Assembly (NCBI GenBank): GCA_046329585.1
Contig: JAXLUI010000002.1
Location: forward strand, 1,886,627-1,950,626
Length of the DNA stretch: 64,000 nucleotides
Reading direction: 5' to 3'
From: DLKC01 sp002478885
GTDB taxonomy: Bacteria > Bacteroidota > Bacteroidia > Chitinophagales > Chitinophagaceae
Below are positions 35,803 through 44,745 of this stretch, in pieces. The notes under the pieces were generated by a model that saw only the letters and a program-made list of their open reading frames with translations, was not told the origin of the DNA and ran no database searches. Both the position numbers and the translations under genes were made by a program. Every line of letters starts with the position of its first letter. Position 1 is the stretch's first letter.

Positions 35803-36038
35803 TTCTAAAAAAGTAATTGCCGAAAACCGGCAACCAGTTACCCAACAAGTCCCCTTCCCCGAAGCAAGGACTTGCTGATTTTGTGCAATGCCATTTATTG
35901 CGCTGTCATTTATTTTGCCAGTTAACATTCACCCGTTTAAGCAGACTTATATCGCGCTATATTTGGAGGGCCGGTTTTCTTCTAATGAAGCCAGCCGTAA
36001 TGACCATTTATGCGTTGTATTTTATTCAAACTTTTCTC

Positions 36039-38450
36039 ATGAGATCATTTAAACGGGCAGCATCGATTTCTGCATTATTTATTTTGTTAACTATTCCCTT
36101 CAGCGCCTTGATCGCGCAAAATGCGGCTTTGCAAAAGCAGCTAAATGAGAGTGGCAACCTGGCGCATGTTATGAAGGCCGATTCTTTAGATATGGGTCTT
36201 ACCCGGTGGTTAAAAAAAGAAGTGCTGCAATCACGTGACCTGCCGCTTGCTGCCGACTTCAACGCACTGAAAATAACAGGGCCGGGAACAATCAAAATTG
36301 ATTATAGCAATACAATTTCGGGCAAAGGAAGTGTATTACTGGAAACACCCACTTCGCTTGCTGTAAAAAATCCCAGCAACAGAAGCTATGCATCGGCAGA
36401 ATTAATAAGAGCACTGAAAGGCGAAGACCTTACCGGCTATAACCGATTCTCTGTTTGGGTATATGCAGATGCGGCAGGCTTTTACTCCTTCTTCGTTGGC
36501 TGTACTTTGTATAACGGTGGCAAACACATTATGCCCACACCCGGAAGATTCGAGGGGCAGCATTTTGTAAATGTTTATCCAAAACAATGGCAGCATATCG
36601 TCTGGGAAATTCCTGACCTATACCGCGATTCAGTAACAGGATTTTCGGTAGGTATCATGTTAACGGGCTCCCCAAAAGGTGCAGCCGACAACATGAAATT
36701 ATATATCGATGACATGCGTGTTGAAAAAGTGGAAGTAGAAAATACGCGTGGTTTTGATCTCCGCAAAAATGCAATTGCGTACAGCAACAGCGGGTACAAG
36801 ACCGATGCGTTAAAACAGGCGCTTGTGCAAAACGTAAAGGACACAAAATTCCAACTCATCAATAGCAGCAATGGCAAAGTGGTGTTTACCGGCAATGGGC
36901 AAACACTCGACAAAGGCTTTGTGCAACTCGATTTTAGCAACTACAAAACGCCCGGTTATTACCAATTAAAAATTGACAACCTTGAAACAAACTCTTTTCC
37001 TATCGGGAGAGATGCTTATCTCGCCACTGCATGGCATACATTGAATTTTTTTTATGCAGAGCGATGCGGTTTTGATCAGCCAGGCATTCACCAGCCTTGT
37101 CATTTAGATGCAGTGTGTGTGCATCCAGATGGCAGGCGTATTAATGTAGCCGGCGGCTGGCACGACGCTGCCGATGTTACACAGGGTGTTGGCAACACAG
37201 CAAGAGGCGGCATGGCCATGCTCGACCTTGCTGCCTCGGTCAAAAATGATGAGCCGGTATTGTATAAGCGCTTACTCGATGAAGCCCGATGGGGTTTAAA
37301 CTGGACGTTGCAAACCCGGTTCGGTGATGGCTACCGCGATGGCGGTATTATCATGGGCATATGGTCTGACAATGTTGCCGGCACAAAAGACGACATGCAG
37401 GGAAAAGCAAGCAACAACCCTGCTGACAATTTTATTGCTGCCTCTTATTGCGCAAAAGCAGTTCCATTTTACCAGCAGGATGACCCGGTATTCAGCGCGC
37501 TTTGCCAACGAGCCGCGAGTGAAGATTTTAAATTTGCCAACGAACTCATCGGCACCGCGGTCAATAAAAAAAATGAAACAGAATTGTATGCTCAGGCCAC
37601 GGTGTCGGCAATGAATTTATACCGCCTTACAAAAGAGCAATATTACCTCGACCACGCCGCGCAATATGCACAGGTAGTAATGAGCTGCCAACAACTGGAA
37701 AGAAGAAAGGATTGGTCTTTGCCATTGCATGGATTCTTTTACGAATCACAGGACAAAACAAGGATACTTGAATATTTTCATCGCAGCGACGAACAATTAA
37801 TGATCGAAGGTTTAAGCATGCTTGTCAACGACGCGCCAACGCACAAAGATGCTGCGCAATGGAAAGCATCCTGCCAAGCATACGCCGATTACCTGCACGA
37901 TATCTCGACGGCAATTGAACCTTATGGTATTTTACCTGCTGCAGTATATGAATTGAACAATGCCGATTTTGCAGGTATTTACCACGAAGGCGACCAGGTA
38001 GGTATGCCATCTATGGCAGAGTATAATGCAGAGGTGCAGAACGGTATTCATTTGGGCGGCAATTTTTACCTGCGCCGGTTCCCCGTAGCTTACCAGTTCA
38101 GGGGATTTAATGCCATACTTATCGGAAAGGCAAAAGCCGCCTTTATACTTGCCGACCTGTTGAACGACAAATCATTGAGAAATATCGCGACAAGGCAACT
38201 CGAATATATTGTTGGCTACAACCCTTTTGCCATGAGTATCATCTATGGCGACGGCTATAACTATCCGCCTTTGTATGGCGCATACGCCGGCGATGTCGTA
38301 GGCGCCGTACCGGTGGGCATTGAAACATTCGAAAACGACGATGAACCTTATATGCCAATGCAGGTTAATGCCACTTACAAAGAAATCTGGACACACAGTA
38401 CAGCCGGCGTAATGTGGTTACTGGCCAGGTTGTTTAAAGAAGAAAAATGA
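36039..38450 (+). CDS. exported GH9 endoglucanase-like enzyme
   Basis: ATG 36039 gives 803 residues with the signal peptide MRSFKRAASISALFIL and cleavage near ALIAQ. An N-terminal beta-rich region (about 40-225, FSVWVYADAAGFYSFF, YIDDMRVEKVE) resembles a carbohydrate-binding jelly roll, followed by a CelD N-terminal Ig-like domain (about 230-325) and the GH9 (alpha/alpha)6 barrel from about 330. The catalytic Asp pair is in GGWHDAADV (D376, D379), and the candidate acid is E782 in YKEIWTH. GH9 includes cellulases and exo-beta-glucosaminidases; the specificity is open. It follows the fusion gene on the same strand. Confidence 0.9.
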   Translation: MRSFKRAASISALFILLTIPFSALIAQNAALQKQLNESGNLAHVMKADSLDMGLTRWLKKEVLQSRDLPLAADFNALKITGPGTIKIDYSNTISGKGSVLLETPTSLAVKNPSNRSYASAELIRALKGEDLTGYNRFSVWVYADAAGFYSFFVGCTLYNGGKHIMPTPGRFEGQHFVNVYPKQWQHIVWEIPDLYRDSVTGFSVGIMLTGSPKGAADNMKLYIDDMRVEKVEVENTRGFDLRKNAIAYSNSGYKTDALKQALVQNVKDTKFQLINSSNGKVVFTGNGQTLDKGFVQLDFSNYKTPGYYQLKIDNLETNSFPIGRDAYLATAWHTLNFFYAERCGFDQPGIHQPCHLDAVCVHPDGRRINVAGGWHDAADVTQGVGNTARGGMAMLDLAASVKNDEPVLYKRLLDEARWGLNWTLQTRFGDGYRDGGIIMGIWSDNVAGTKDDMQGKASNNPADNFIAASYCAKAVPFYQQDDPVFSALCQRAASEDFKFANELIGTAVNKKNETELYAQATVSAMNLYRLTKEQYYLDHAAQYAQVVMSCQQLERRKDWSLPLHGFFYESQDKTRILEYFHRSDEQLMIEGLSMLVNDAPTHKDAAQWKASCQAYADYLHDISTAIEPYGILPAAVYELNNADFAGIYHEGDQVGMPSMAEYNAEVQNGIHLGGNFYLRRFPVAYQFRGFNAILIGKAKAAFILADLLNDKSLRNIATRQLEYIVGYNPFAMSIIYGDGYNYPPLYGAYAGDVVGAVPVGIETFENDDEPYMPMQVNATYKEIWTHSTAGVMWLLARLFKEEK

Positions 38451-38456
38451 TAAACC

Positions 38457-38527
38457 CGGCTGCATAGCGCTAACCGTGCTTTGCTTGCGCGACAGCGCCG
38501 GCTTATCCGGTATCGCACTCTTGCACT
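38457..38527 (+). repeat. dispersed repeat copy 15a, long form
   Basis: CCCGGCTGC lies 7 bases after the GH9 stop. CTTGCG (38484) and TCGCAC (38513-38518) flank a GCCGGCTTATCCGG hairpin insert. Paired with 15b in inverted orientation. Confidence 0.85.
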
Positions 38528-38611
38528 GCATCACAAGGGCCGGGCAAGTGCGAAAGCATCTGTTCATCGTGAAAAGAGCTTAATTTATTTTGTTTTGATG
38601 CCTGATGAACC

Positions 38612-38666
38612 AATTGCACAAGTGTGCGACGCAACGAGGTTGCCTGAAGGGCCAGTGCCGGGCCCA
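38612..38666 (-). repeat. dispersed repeat copy 15b
   Basis: ACAAGTGTGCGACGCAAC (38618-38635) and GCCGGGCCC (38657-38665). Inverted relative to 15a; together they enclose about 210 bases. Confidence 0.85.
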
Positions 38667-38780
38667 AAAAAATCATTGGCCCGTTTATCCGCTTAACCAT
38701 ATAAGACGTTGCCGCAGCAAAAAAACACTGTACTTTCATTTACAATTAATGTAGCGCATCATTGTAAACGCAACCACCTG

Positions 38781-39431
38781 ATGACAACCATATTACAGCA
38801 CCTCCTTTTCTCCCCGTTTGATACCGAAGCGCTGGTTCGCGATGGCGGGCTGCTGATCATATGCCTCGCTGTGTTTGCACAAACCGGTTTGTTCTTTGCG
38901 TTCTTTGTACCAAGCGGCGTTTTTCTTTTTGTTGGTGGTATGTTTATCTCTACAGGCAAGCTGGATCATGACCTTGTTACCGCGTGTCTTTGCCCGGTGC
39001 TTGCGGCCGTCGCTGGTTGTGTGGCAGGCTATTGGTTTGGATGGAAGACCGGCCCTGCATTATATCGCAAGAAAGACACAAGGTTTTTTAAACAGCGCTA
39101 TTTAAAAACAGCTGAACTTTTTTACCACAAACATGGCCGGCTTGCATTAACCGTTGGAATTTTATTCCCGGTAACAAGAACATTTGCACCAATCATTGCA
39201 GGCATTGTAAACATGAACTTTCCCCGCTTTGTGTTGTATGTGTTTACAGGCGCCGTTCTATGGATACCACCGTTTATTGTAGCCGGCTATTTAATTGGTA
39301 TCGTACCTGGCATAAAAGAATACCTGCCCTATATTATGGGCGCTATTATATTGCTCGTAACAACGCCATCGGTGATACGCATAATTCGCGAGTTCAGGAA
39401 AGCCGGGAAAAGATTTGAGGAAGAAGTATGA
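38781..39431 (+). CDS. DedA/VTT family membrane protein
   Basis: The 216-residue protein, started at ATG 38781 (MTTILQHLLF), has five or six membrane segments and the DedA pattern: FFVPSGVFLFVGGM near residue 41-54, a re-entrant RFFKQRYLKTAELFYHKHGRL segment and GILFPVTRTFAPIIAG. DedA proteins affect membrane potential, lipid scrambling and drug resistance. An earlier in-frame start at 38709 adds an unlikely leader. It is a lone plus-strand gene beside a minus-strand DUF2236 gene. Confidence 0.86.
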   Translation: MTTILQHLLFSPFDTEALVRDGGLLIICLAVFAQTGLFFAFFVPSGVFLFVGGMFISTGKLDHDLVTACLCPVLAAVAGCVAGYWFGWKTGPALYRKKDTRFFKQRYLKTAELFYHKHGRLALTVGILFPVTRTFAPIIAGIVNMNFPRFVLYVFTGAVLWIPPFIVAGYLIGIVPGIKEYLPYIMGAIILLVTTPSVIRIIREFRKAGKRFEEEV

Positions 39432-39440
39432 AGCTGGCAT

Positions 39441-40199
39441 TCAGGCCACATCAAGTGCTTTTATTTCGGCTTTATATTTTGACGGAAGAATGGCGGCCTT
39501 AATTAACCAATCGAGTTTTATACGACGCATAAGTTTATACATACCAACAGCAGGCCTGAGTAAATTCACATTACGGAATTCCAGTAATTCCATCACCCTT
39601 TTCGGGCAAACCATTTTCTGCGATTCTATTAGCAATGCATACCGTAACAGCCCGAGATGTTTTTTATACTGAAGGTAAAGGTCAATGCTGTAAGAACTCT
39701 TTCCCAGGTCATCTTCCAGGTGTTGCCGCCGCACAGGCAACCATTCTTCATAGGTCGAAGGAAGTTCCTGAAGGCCTAAACCTTTTCCAACTTTATAAAA
39801 AACCCGGAACACCTCTTCTTTTTCCGCGGCAGAGAGTTTTCGTTCCAGTAATTCGAATGAGCTGATGGAATAACCAATGAGCATAAAAAGCACATCGCGA
39901 TACGCCCAGGCAGGAATTTTTGCATTCCTGTTTTTTTCAACAGCCGCATGAATGCCGGCAATTTTTGCAATAGCCTGTGTGGCTGCAGTCTTTTCAGAAA
40001 AAACAATTTGTCTTGCATAGCTAACCGTGGAGAATAACCGGCCCAAAGGATCGGCAGGAAGCCGACCTGTAAAGTATAACCAATCGACCGCTTTGTTTAA
40101 AGCAAACTCAGCCGAAGCTCCAGCAAAAATAAAGAGAACAGTATCGCTTTTCCCCCATATCTGTCTTACAACAGAACCCTTATCTACAAAAAATTCCAT
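39441..40199 (-). CDS. DUF2236 (MpaB-like oxygenase) family protein
   Basis: A 252-residue protein matching the MpaB/DUF2236 family: VVRQIWGKSDTVLFIFAGASAEFALN, LYFTGRLPADPLGRLFSTV and a helical middle with KIPAWAYRDVLFMLIGYSI. The wider family includes latex-clearing protein Lcp and a mycophenolic-acid peroxygenase domain, with histidine haem ligands; those are not convincing here, so catalysis is unproven. It lies 9 bases from the DedA stop on the opposite strand (convergent). Confidence 0.8.
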   Translation of the reverse strand: MEFFVDKGSVVRQIWGKSDTVLFIFAGASAEFALNKAVDWLYFTGRLPADPLGRLFSTVSYARQIVFSEKTAATQAIAKIAGIHAAVEKNRNAKIPAWAYRDVLFMLIGYSISSFELLERKLSAAEKEEVFRVFYKVGKGLGLQELPSTYEEWLPVRRQHLEDDLGKSSYSIDLYLQYKKHLGLLRYALLIESQKMVCPKRVMELLEFRNVNLLRPAVGMYKLMRRIKLDWLIKAAILPSKYKAEIKALDVA

Positions 40200-40282
40200 G
40201 TTGTAAATATAGGTACAAGGCTTAAAGCGATGACAACCGTGGCCGGCAGTTTCACAAGATTAACAAAGTTGCACAACGTGCA

Positions 40283-40340
40283 GAAAGTACAGGAGTGCGA
40301 CGCAACGGCGGCCGGGTAGCAGCACTGTAGCCCGGTTCCA
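40283..40340 (-). repeat. dispersed repeat copy 16
   Basis: ACAGGAGTGCGACGCAAC (40289-40306) and GCCCGG at 40330. It is 21 bases past the stop of the FG-GAP gene, in the same orientation as that gene. Confidence 0.8.
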
Positions 40341-40360
40341 GAAAAATAAATTCTCCTGTG

Positions 40361-41524
40361 TTATTTTTTTGCCTGTTCAAAAAAGAAAACACCTTTCTTG
40401 TTGGAAATTATAATGTCGGGACGGCCATCATGATTGACATCTTTTACAACAAAGCTGAGACCGATACCGGAGCTGTCATCAATAAGGTGTGGTTTCCATT
40501 GCGGTGTTTTGCCCGGAATGTATTCGAACCAGTACAACACAGCAGCATCAGCCGCGCCGGGGTCACCATCATTGTGCGCCCGAAAGCGTTTACCTGTAAT
40601 AAGATCTGGATGACCATCGTCATTTATATCTGCTACAATAAGCCCATGCGATTGCGAGAACAGCCTGCTTATTTCATGTGTGTGCCATCGGGGATTCCCA
40701 TCGCCACCGGGCGATTGTTCGTGCCACCAGATTCCATAATCATGGGTTGATGAACTGATCACATCTGCATCGCCATCTTCATCCGCATCAAATACAATCA
40801 TGTTGGCGCAATCCTTTCCAAGATCGGCCGGGTGAAATACCCAGTCTGCTTCTTTCACATTTACAGGCGATTGCCACCAGCCGCTTTTGATGATCACATC
40901 GTTGAAGCCATCTTTGTTCATGTCGCCCCAGCCAAGCCCATGCGTGTACCTGTCTGTAGCCAGGTCTTTCACATGGCTGATAACAAAACGCTGCCATGCA
41001 GTATCATTTCTTCCGGTGGGCGATTTTAACCAGACAACCTGTTTTGCCGCCGCATCGCTGCAGATGATATCGTTTCTGCCATCTTTATCAACATCAACAA
41101 AAGCGGGATTCTCTATGCCTGCAGACGCCATGATTAAACGCCCCTTCCACAATCCATCTTTGTTCTTTGGATTTTCATACCACACACAAATGCCGCCGGG
41201 CTGATCGAACCTAATAAGGTCGTCCCAGCCATCGTTGTTTACATCCATGCAGTAATTCAGAAATGTTGTACTGTATTGCGGAACGGCATTTAGCGTATCT
41301 GCATGCAGCATATGTGATTTCCATTCGGGTGCTTCATACCAGTAATTTCCGGCAAGAATATCAGTCTTACCATCATGGTTTACATCACCCGCTGCTGCGC
41401 CCTCTGAAACAAAGCGGCTGCTGACAACATGCTTAATAAACTTCACCTGTGCATGACCCGGAAGTGTAGCGCAACACAACAAGGGCAGCAACAAAAAAGC
41501 TTTGGATCTGTATTTATTTTTCAT
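40361..41524 (-). CDS. exported FG-GAP/VCBS repeat protein
   Basis: From ATG 41524 the 387-residue protein has a signal peptide ending GHAQ (about residue 26) and six or seven repeats of a calcium-binding FG-GAP/VCBS type: GDVNHDGKTDILAG, DVNNDGWDDLIRF, DVDKDGRNDIIC, DMNKDGFNDVII, DADEDGDADVISS, DINDDGHPDLITG and DVNHDGRPDIIIS. The DxNxDGxxD loops can bind calcium. These proteins are often secreted and bind glycans or proteins. No sorting domain is visible, so it may stay periplasmic. Upstream ATGs would add a long leader from the gap and are rejected. Confidence 0.85.
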   Translation of the reverse strand: MKNKYRSKAFLLLPLLCCATLPGHAQVKFIKHVVSSRFVSEGAAAGDVNHDGKTDILAGNYWYEAPEWKSHMLHADTLNAVPQYSTTFLNYCMDVNNDGWDDLIRFDQPGGICVWYENPKNKDGLWKGRLIMASAGIENPAFVDVDKDGRNDIICSDAAAKQVVWLKSPTGRNDTAWQRFVISHVKDLATDRYTHGLGWGDMNKDGFNDVIIKSGWWQSPVNVKEADWVFHPADLGKDCANMIVFDADEDGDADVISSSTHDYGIWWHEQSPGGDGNPRWHTHEISRLFSQSHGLIVADINDDGHPDLITGKRFRAHNDGDPGAADAAVLYWFEYIPGKTPQWKPHLIDDSSGIGLSFVVKDVNHDGRPDIIISNKKGVFFFEQAKK

Positions 41525-41618
41525 GGCAAATGTATCGGTCAGGCAATATTGATGCACTAAGATCGAACATATCATTGAGCCGCGGCGATAATTATGGTTT
41601 GCCAAATACATTTTTTTG

Positions 41619-41675
41619 AACCCGGCTGCAGTGCCACTGCTGATCGGCTGTTGCGTCGCACTCCTGTACTGCAGC
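41619..41675 (+). repeat. dispersed repeat copy 17
   Basis: CCCGGCTGC and core GTTGCGTCGCAC at 41650-41661, between divergent genes. The 400-base gap 41525-41924 also holds a possible 39-residue frame. Confidence 0.8.
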
Positions 41676-41792
41676 AAGTGACGCAGCCACCTGTTTGAAG
41701 TATTCCAACAAGTACAACTTTGTTGAACTGTAACGGATTTCTTAAACAACACTGTCGTTTTATATCGTGCAGGTAGCAGCACTTATAAATCC

Positions 41793-41912
41793 ATGAAGAT
41801 CACACTCACACTGTCCTGCATTTTGCTGCTTAGCTTTTTTTATTATTTTTGGTTACGCATCCGAAGACACGGTTTTGCGATTGTCCGTATCAAACATTAT
41901 CAGCTCAATTAA
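41793..41912 (+). CDS. possible small membrane peptide, 39 aa
   Basis: A short frame begins MKITLTLSCILLLSFF and has a single hydrophobic segment followed by a basic stretch (WLRIRRHG). It ends 12 bases before the cytochrome c start. Small single-pass peptides of this kind exist, but the frame is short and has no ribosome binding site, so it may be chance. Confidence 0.25.
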   Translation: MKITLTLSCILLLSFFYYFWLRIRRHGFAIVRIKHYQLN

Positions 41913-41924
41913 CCAACAAAACCC

Positions 41925-42803
41925 ATGCTCAAAAAAATCTTAAAGTGGACAGGCATTATCATTGGCTGTCTCGTACTTATTGCCATTGTTTTTTATGTAA
42001 TCGCTTCTGTAAGTGTAAATTCACGGGCCAACAAGGTCTATGAAGTAAAGTTGCAGACGCTTTCTATTCCCAATGATTCGGCTTCGTATGAAATGGGCAG
42101 GCATACCGCAACGATAAGAGGTTGTCTTGAATGCCATGGCAACAACCTGGCAGGTAAGGTTTTCCTCAGCGATACCACACCGATTGGCGTTTTATATGCC
42201 GCCAACCTTACCAGTGGCAAAGGTGGCATCAATTACACCGATGAAGACTGGGTTCGCGCATTGAGGCATGGACTGAACAAGGAAAATAAATCTGTATGGT
42301 TTATGCCTTCGCAACACACCACGGCTCAGCTTTCCAACCAGGAGCTTGGCGCGTTGATCTGCTTTTTAAAAAAGCAACCCCCGGTTGACAATGTGCAACC
42401 ACAACATGAATTAAAACCACTTGGAACCATACTCACTTTTTTCAATAAATTTCCATTGTTCACCGCAGAGGCAATCGATCACAATGCAACTTATGCTGAC
42501 CAGGTAAAAGTGGAAGTAAGCCCTGCATACGGAAAATATCTTGCTATTAGTTGCGCAGGCTGCCACGGTGAGGAGTTTAAAGGTGGGCCGGCAAATGCAC
42601 CCGGCGAGCCTCCTTTTCCTGATCTCACCAGCACCGGCAATCCCGGCAAATGGACATCTGACCAATTTGTAGCAACACTCAGGACCGGCACCACACCCGA
42701 AGGAAAATTATTGAGTGACTTCATGCCATGGAAGGTATTTGGAAAGGCCAGCACCGACGAGGAGTTACAGGCCATTTACCTGTACCTGCATAATCATAAA
42801 TAA
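41925..42803 (+). CDS. membrane-anchored dihaem cytochrome c
   Basis: A 292-residue protein with an N-terminal membrane anchor (about 9-29, WTGIIIGCLVLIAIVFYVIA) and two class I cytochrome c domains. The haem-binding motifs are C67-LEC-H71 and C210-AGC-H214, with candidate axial methionines in WFMPSQ (M127) and DFMPW. It is a periplasmic electron carrier. Dihaem cytochromes like this serve sugar or alcohol dehydrogenases and other quinoproteins, but no such partner is adjacent. It lies alone between two minus-strand genes. Confidence 0.88.
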   Translation: MLKKILKWTGIIIGCLVLIAIVFYVIASVSVNSRANKVYEVKLQTLSIPNDSASYEMGRHTATIRGCLECHGNNLAGKVFLSDTTPIGVLYAANLTSGKGGINYTDEDWVRALRHGLNKENKSVWFMPSQHTTAQLSNQELGALICFLKKQPPVDNVQPQHELKPLGTILTFFNKFPLFTAEAIDHNATYADQVKVEVSPAYGKYLAISCAGCHGEEFKGGPANAPGEPPFPDLTSTGNPGKWTSDQFVATLRTGTTPEGKLLSDFMPWKVFGKASTDEELQAIYLYLHNHK

Positions 42804-42934
42804 TGCATCTTTTTCTTCGGAAATCTTTAAGACTGCGACAATAAAAGCCGTAGAAAGAATGCTTTGAAAACCCGAAGCATTTTCGCATACCGGATATTGC
42901 CTGAACTTTTTCAATATTGCTCACTACTGCACCA

Positions 42935-42990
42935 ACTGCACAAGTGTGCGACGCAAGTAAAGCCCGATAGCAGCACATAAGCTGGGTTCA
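42935..42990 (-). repeat. dispersed repeat copy 18
   Basis: ACAAGTGTGCGACGCAA (42940-42956), then AAGCCCGATAGCAGCAC and GCTGGGTT. It ends 26 bases after the esterase-TPR stop in gene orientation. Confidence 0.8.
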
Positions 42991-43015
42991 AAAAAAGTCC
43001 CTCCCGGTATTAGCA

Positions 43016-44527
43016 CTACTTTTTTACATGTGCCTTATAGGTGCCATTGGGCTGCTCGGAGGTAAAGCCCAGCAGTTTGCCATTCTCGATTTCGAAATGC
43101 ACTTTGTAACCCTCAAGCCCCTTTACGCGAAAAGTGTCGGGAGAAACGGGCACCAGCTCAAACTCGCCTTGCCCGGGAACCGATGCAATCAACGTATTGT
43201 CTTTTACCATGGTTGTTGCCGTGGCGGGAATGCTTTCAAATTCAAAATCGGCAACATATTTCTGCAGATCATCGGCCGTTAGGGAAAAAGAAGCAAGGCC
43301 CTGCAGTGCCAGCATTTTTTGGCGGGAATCAGCATTTTCGTTAATAGCAAGTGCTTTTTGGTAAGAAGCAATTGCATTGGCGGTATCTTTTTTGGCGGCA
43401 AGCAGGTCGCCATAGGAATCGTATACATTGCCGCTCTTTGGGTAATTGTCAATATTCAACTGGAACAAAGCGGCAGCCTTGGTATATTGTTTAAGTCCGA
43501 GTGCGTTGTAACCAAGGCCATTCACGAGCATTTCAGGGGGACTTTGTTTAAAGCCAAATTCTTTTGAAACTGTTTGATAATGGGTGGCTATTTTTTTGGC
43601 CAGCGCCGGTAAAGAGTCGGTAAAATCTTCTGCGAAAAATTTCAGCTTGTAATAGGAAAATATAAACCGGAGGCCATCGTACTCGCTTATCAACGGAACA
43701 GAGCCATGATCATCATCGGGGTAATATTTACTGGCAAATTTCAACCCGTTTTGCTGATTTGCTTTTATAAACTTGTCCATCGCGAAAATAGACCGTATGT
43801 GCCTGGTGTCTGCTGTGGTATCCTTTTGCATTTTCGCAAGGGTCATGCCTTCAGGCATAGTGTTGGCGATGCCCAGGTACAGCTTTGTTCCATCGTATTT
43901 TTTCGAACTTAGCTTTGCCTCCGTTGCTTTAAGAAACCGTTGCTGATCGTACCACATGCTCGGATCTATAGCGATGTAGGCATTGAATAATGTTGTGTGG
44001 TTGGTAATCACGTTCATCACTGTAAGCCCGCCGAAGGAATGTCCGATCAATACTTTGTAGGGTTGCGTTGGATATGCAGAATCAATATGCGGCATTAATT
44101 CCTTTTCTATAAAAGCAACAAAATTTTCGCCTCCACCGGTATTCTTTGAAAAGCCGCTGTCCATCATTGGCGGGTCGCTTGCAATATGCGTAGGTGTAAG
44201 ATCCCTTGTACGGTCTGTGTTTGGAATGCCAACGACGATCATCTCAGGGCAATTGGTATTGCCATTTATGCTGCTCAGTTGTTGTATCATACCCACGACC
44301 GATTCAAAATGCCCGTCGCCGTCAAGCAGGTAAACAACAGGGTAGCGGCGGTTGGTATCGGTATTTCCGTTGAGCATATCCGGAACATATACCCATATTT
44401 TCCGTTGTTCATTCAGCGTTTTGGAAAACACGCTGTCGACTTTTCCTATAACAATTTTATTGTCGCTTTGAGCACCTGCGCCAAGATAAATAAGGCATAC
44501 CAGGAGGGGGAGGAATAAGTGTTTCAT
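43016..44527 (-). CDS. exported esterase with C-terminal TPR region
   Basis: ATG 44527 (MKHLFLPLLVCLIYLGAGAQ) gives 503 residues with a clear signal peptide; a longer frame from 44641 begins in the dispersed repeat (MCDAT...) and is rejected. Residues about 25-320 are a putative esterase (IroE/enterochelin esterase-like): WVYVPDML, YPVVYLLDGDG, elbow IGHSFGGLT with S164, and a histidine in DDDHGSVP. Residues about 340-450 contain two TPR-like repeats (GYNALGLKQYTKAAALF, YGDLLAAKKDTANAIASYQ), and the C-terminus is a beta-strand region. The TPR part may recruit a partner. Confidence 0.85.
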   Translation of the reverse strand: MKHLFLPLLVCLIYLGAGAQSDNKIVIGKVDSVFSKTLNEQRKIWVYVPDMLNGNTDTNRRYPVVYLLDGDGHFESVVGMIQQLSSINGNTNCPEMIVVGIPNTDRTRDLTPTHIASDPPMMDSGFSKNTGGGENFVAFIEKELMPHIDSAYPTQPYKVLIGHSFGGLTVMNVITNHTTLFNAYIAIDPSMWYDQQRFLKATEAKLSSKKYDGTKLYLGIANTMPEGMTLAKMQKDTTADTRHIRSIFAMDKFIKANQQNGLKFASKYYPDDDHGSVPLISEYDGLRFIFSYYKLKFFAEDFTDSLPALAKKIATHYQTVSKEFGFKQSPPEMLVNGLGYNALGLKQYTKAAALFQLNIDNYPKSGNVYDSYGDLLAAKKDTANAIASYQKALAINENADSRQKMLALQGLASFSLTADDLQKYVADFEFESIPATATTMVKDNTLIASVPGQGEFELVPVSPDTFRVKGLEGYKVHFEIENGKLLGFTSEQPNGTYKAHVKK

Positions 44528-44596
44528 GTTGTAAAAATGATGATCAGCAGCAAAGGACTTTCTTTTAATCGATATTGCTTTGAAAAATATTTTTAG

Positions 44597-44650
44597 TGGC
44601 CCGGCTTTTGTACAAGCGGGAGCTACGGTTGCGTCGCACACTTCAGCAGC
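44597..44650 (+). repeat. dispersed repeat copy 19
   Basis: GGCCCGGCTTTTG and core GTTGCGTCGCAC (44628-44639), between divergent genes (44527 and 44746). Confidence 0.8.
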
Positions 44651-44713
44651 CTACCGACGCTGAGCCAGGCATTCACATGTATAAGTATTAATATATCCGT
44701 GCAGATTATTGCG

Positions 44714-44721
44714 TAAATTTG
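44714..44721 (+). promoter_or_regulatory. -7 element TAAATTTG
   Basis: Fits TAnnTTTG and lies 25 bases before the ATG at 44746. No clear -33 element. Confidence 0.4.
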
Positions 44722-44745
44722 GCGAAGCTTAAAATATCCTGATTC

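Noticed and set aside
41527..41534. TACATTTG three bases before the FG-GAP gene start as a promoter
   Set aside because: It would put the transcription start inside the first codons; more likely chance.
44527..44641. N-terminal extension MCDATV... of the esterase-TPR frame, and similar extensions elsewhere (for example 54942-55020, 5564-5686)
   Set aside because: The extra codons come from the dispersed repeat, and proper signal peptides or family starts occur further in.
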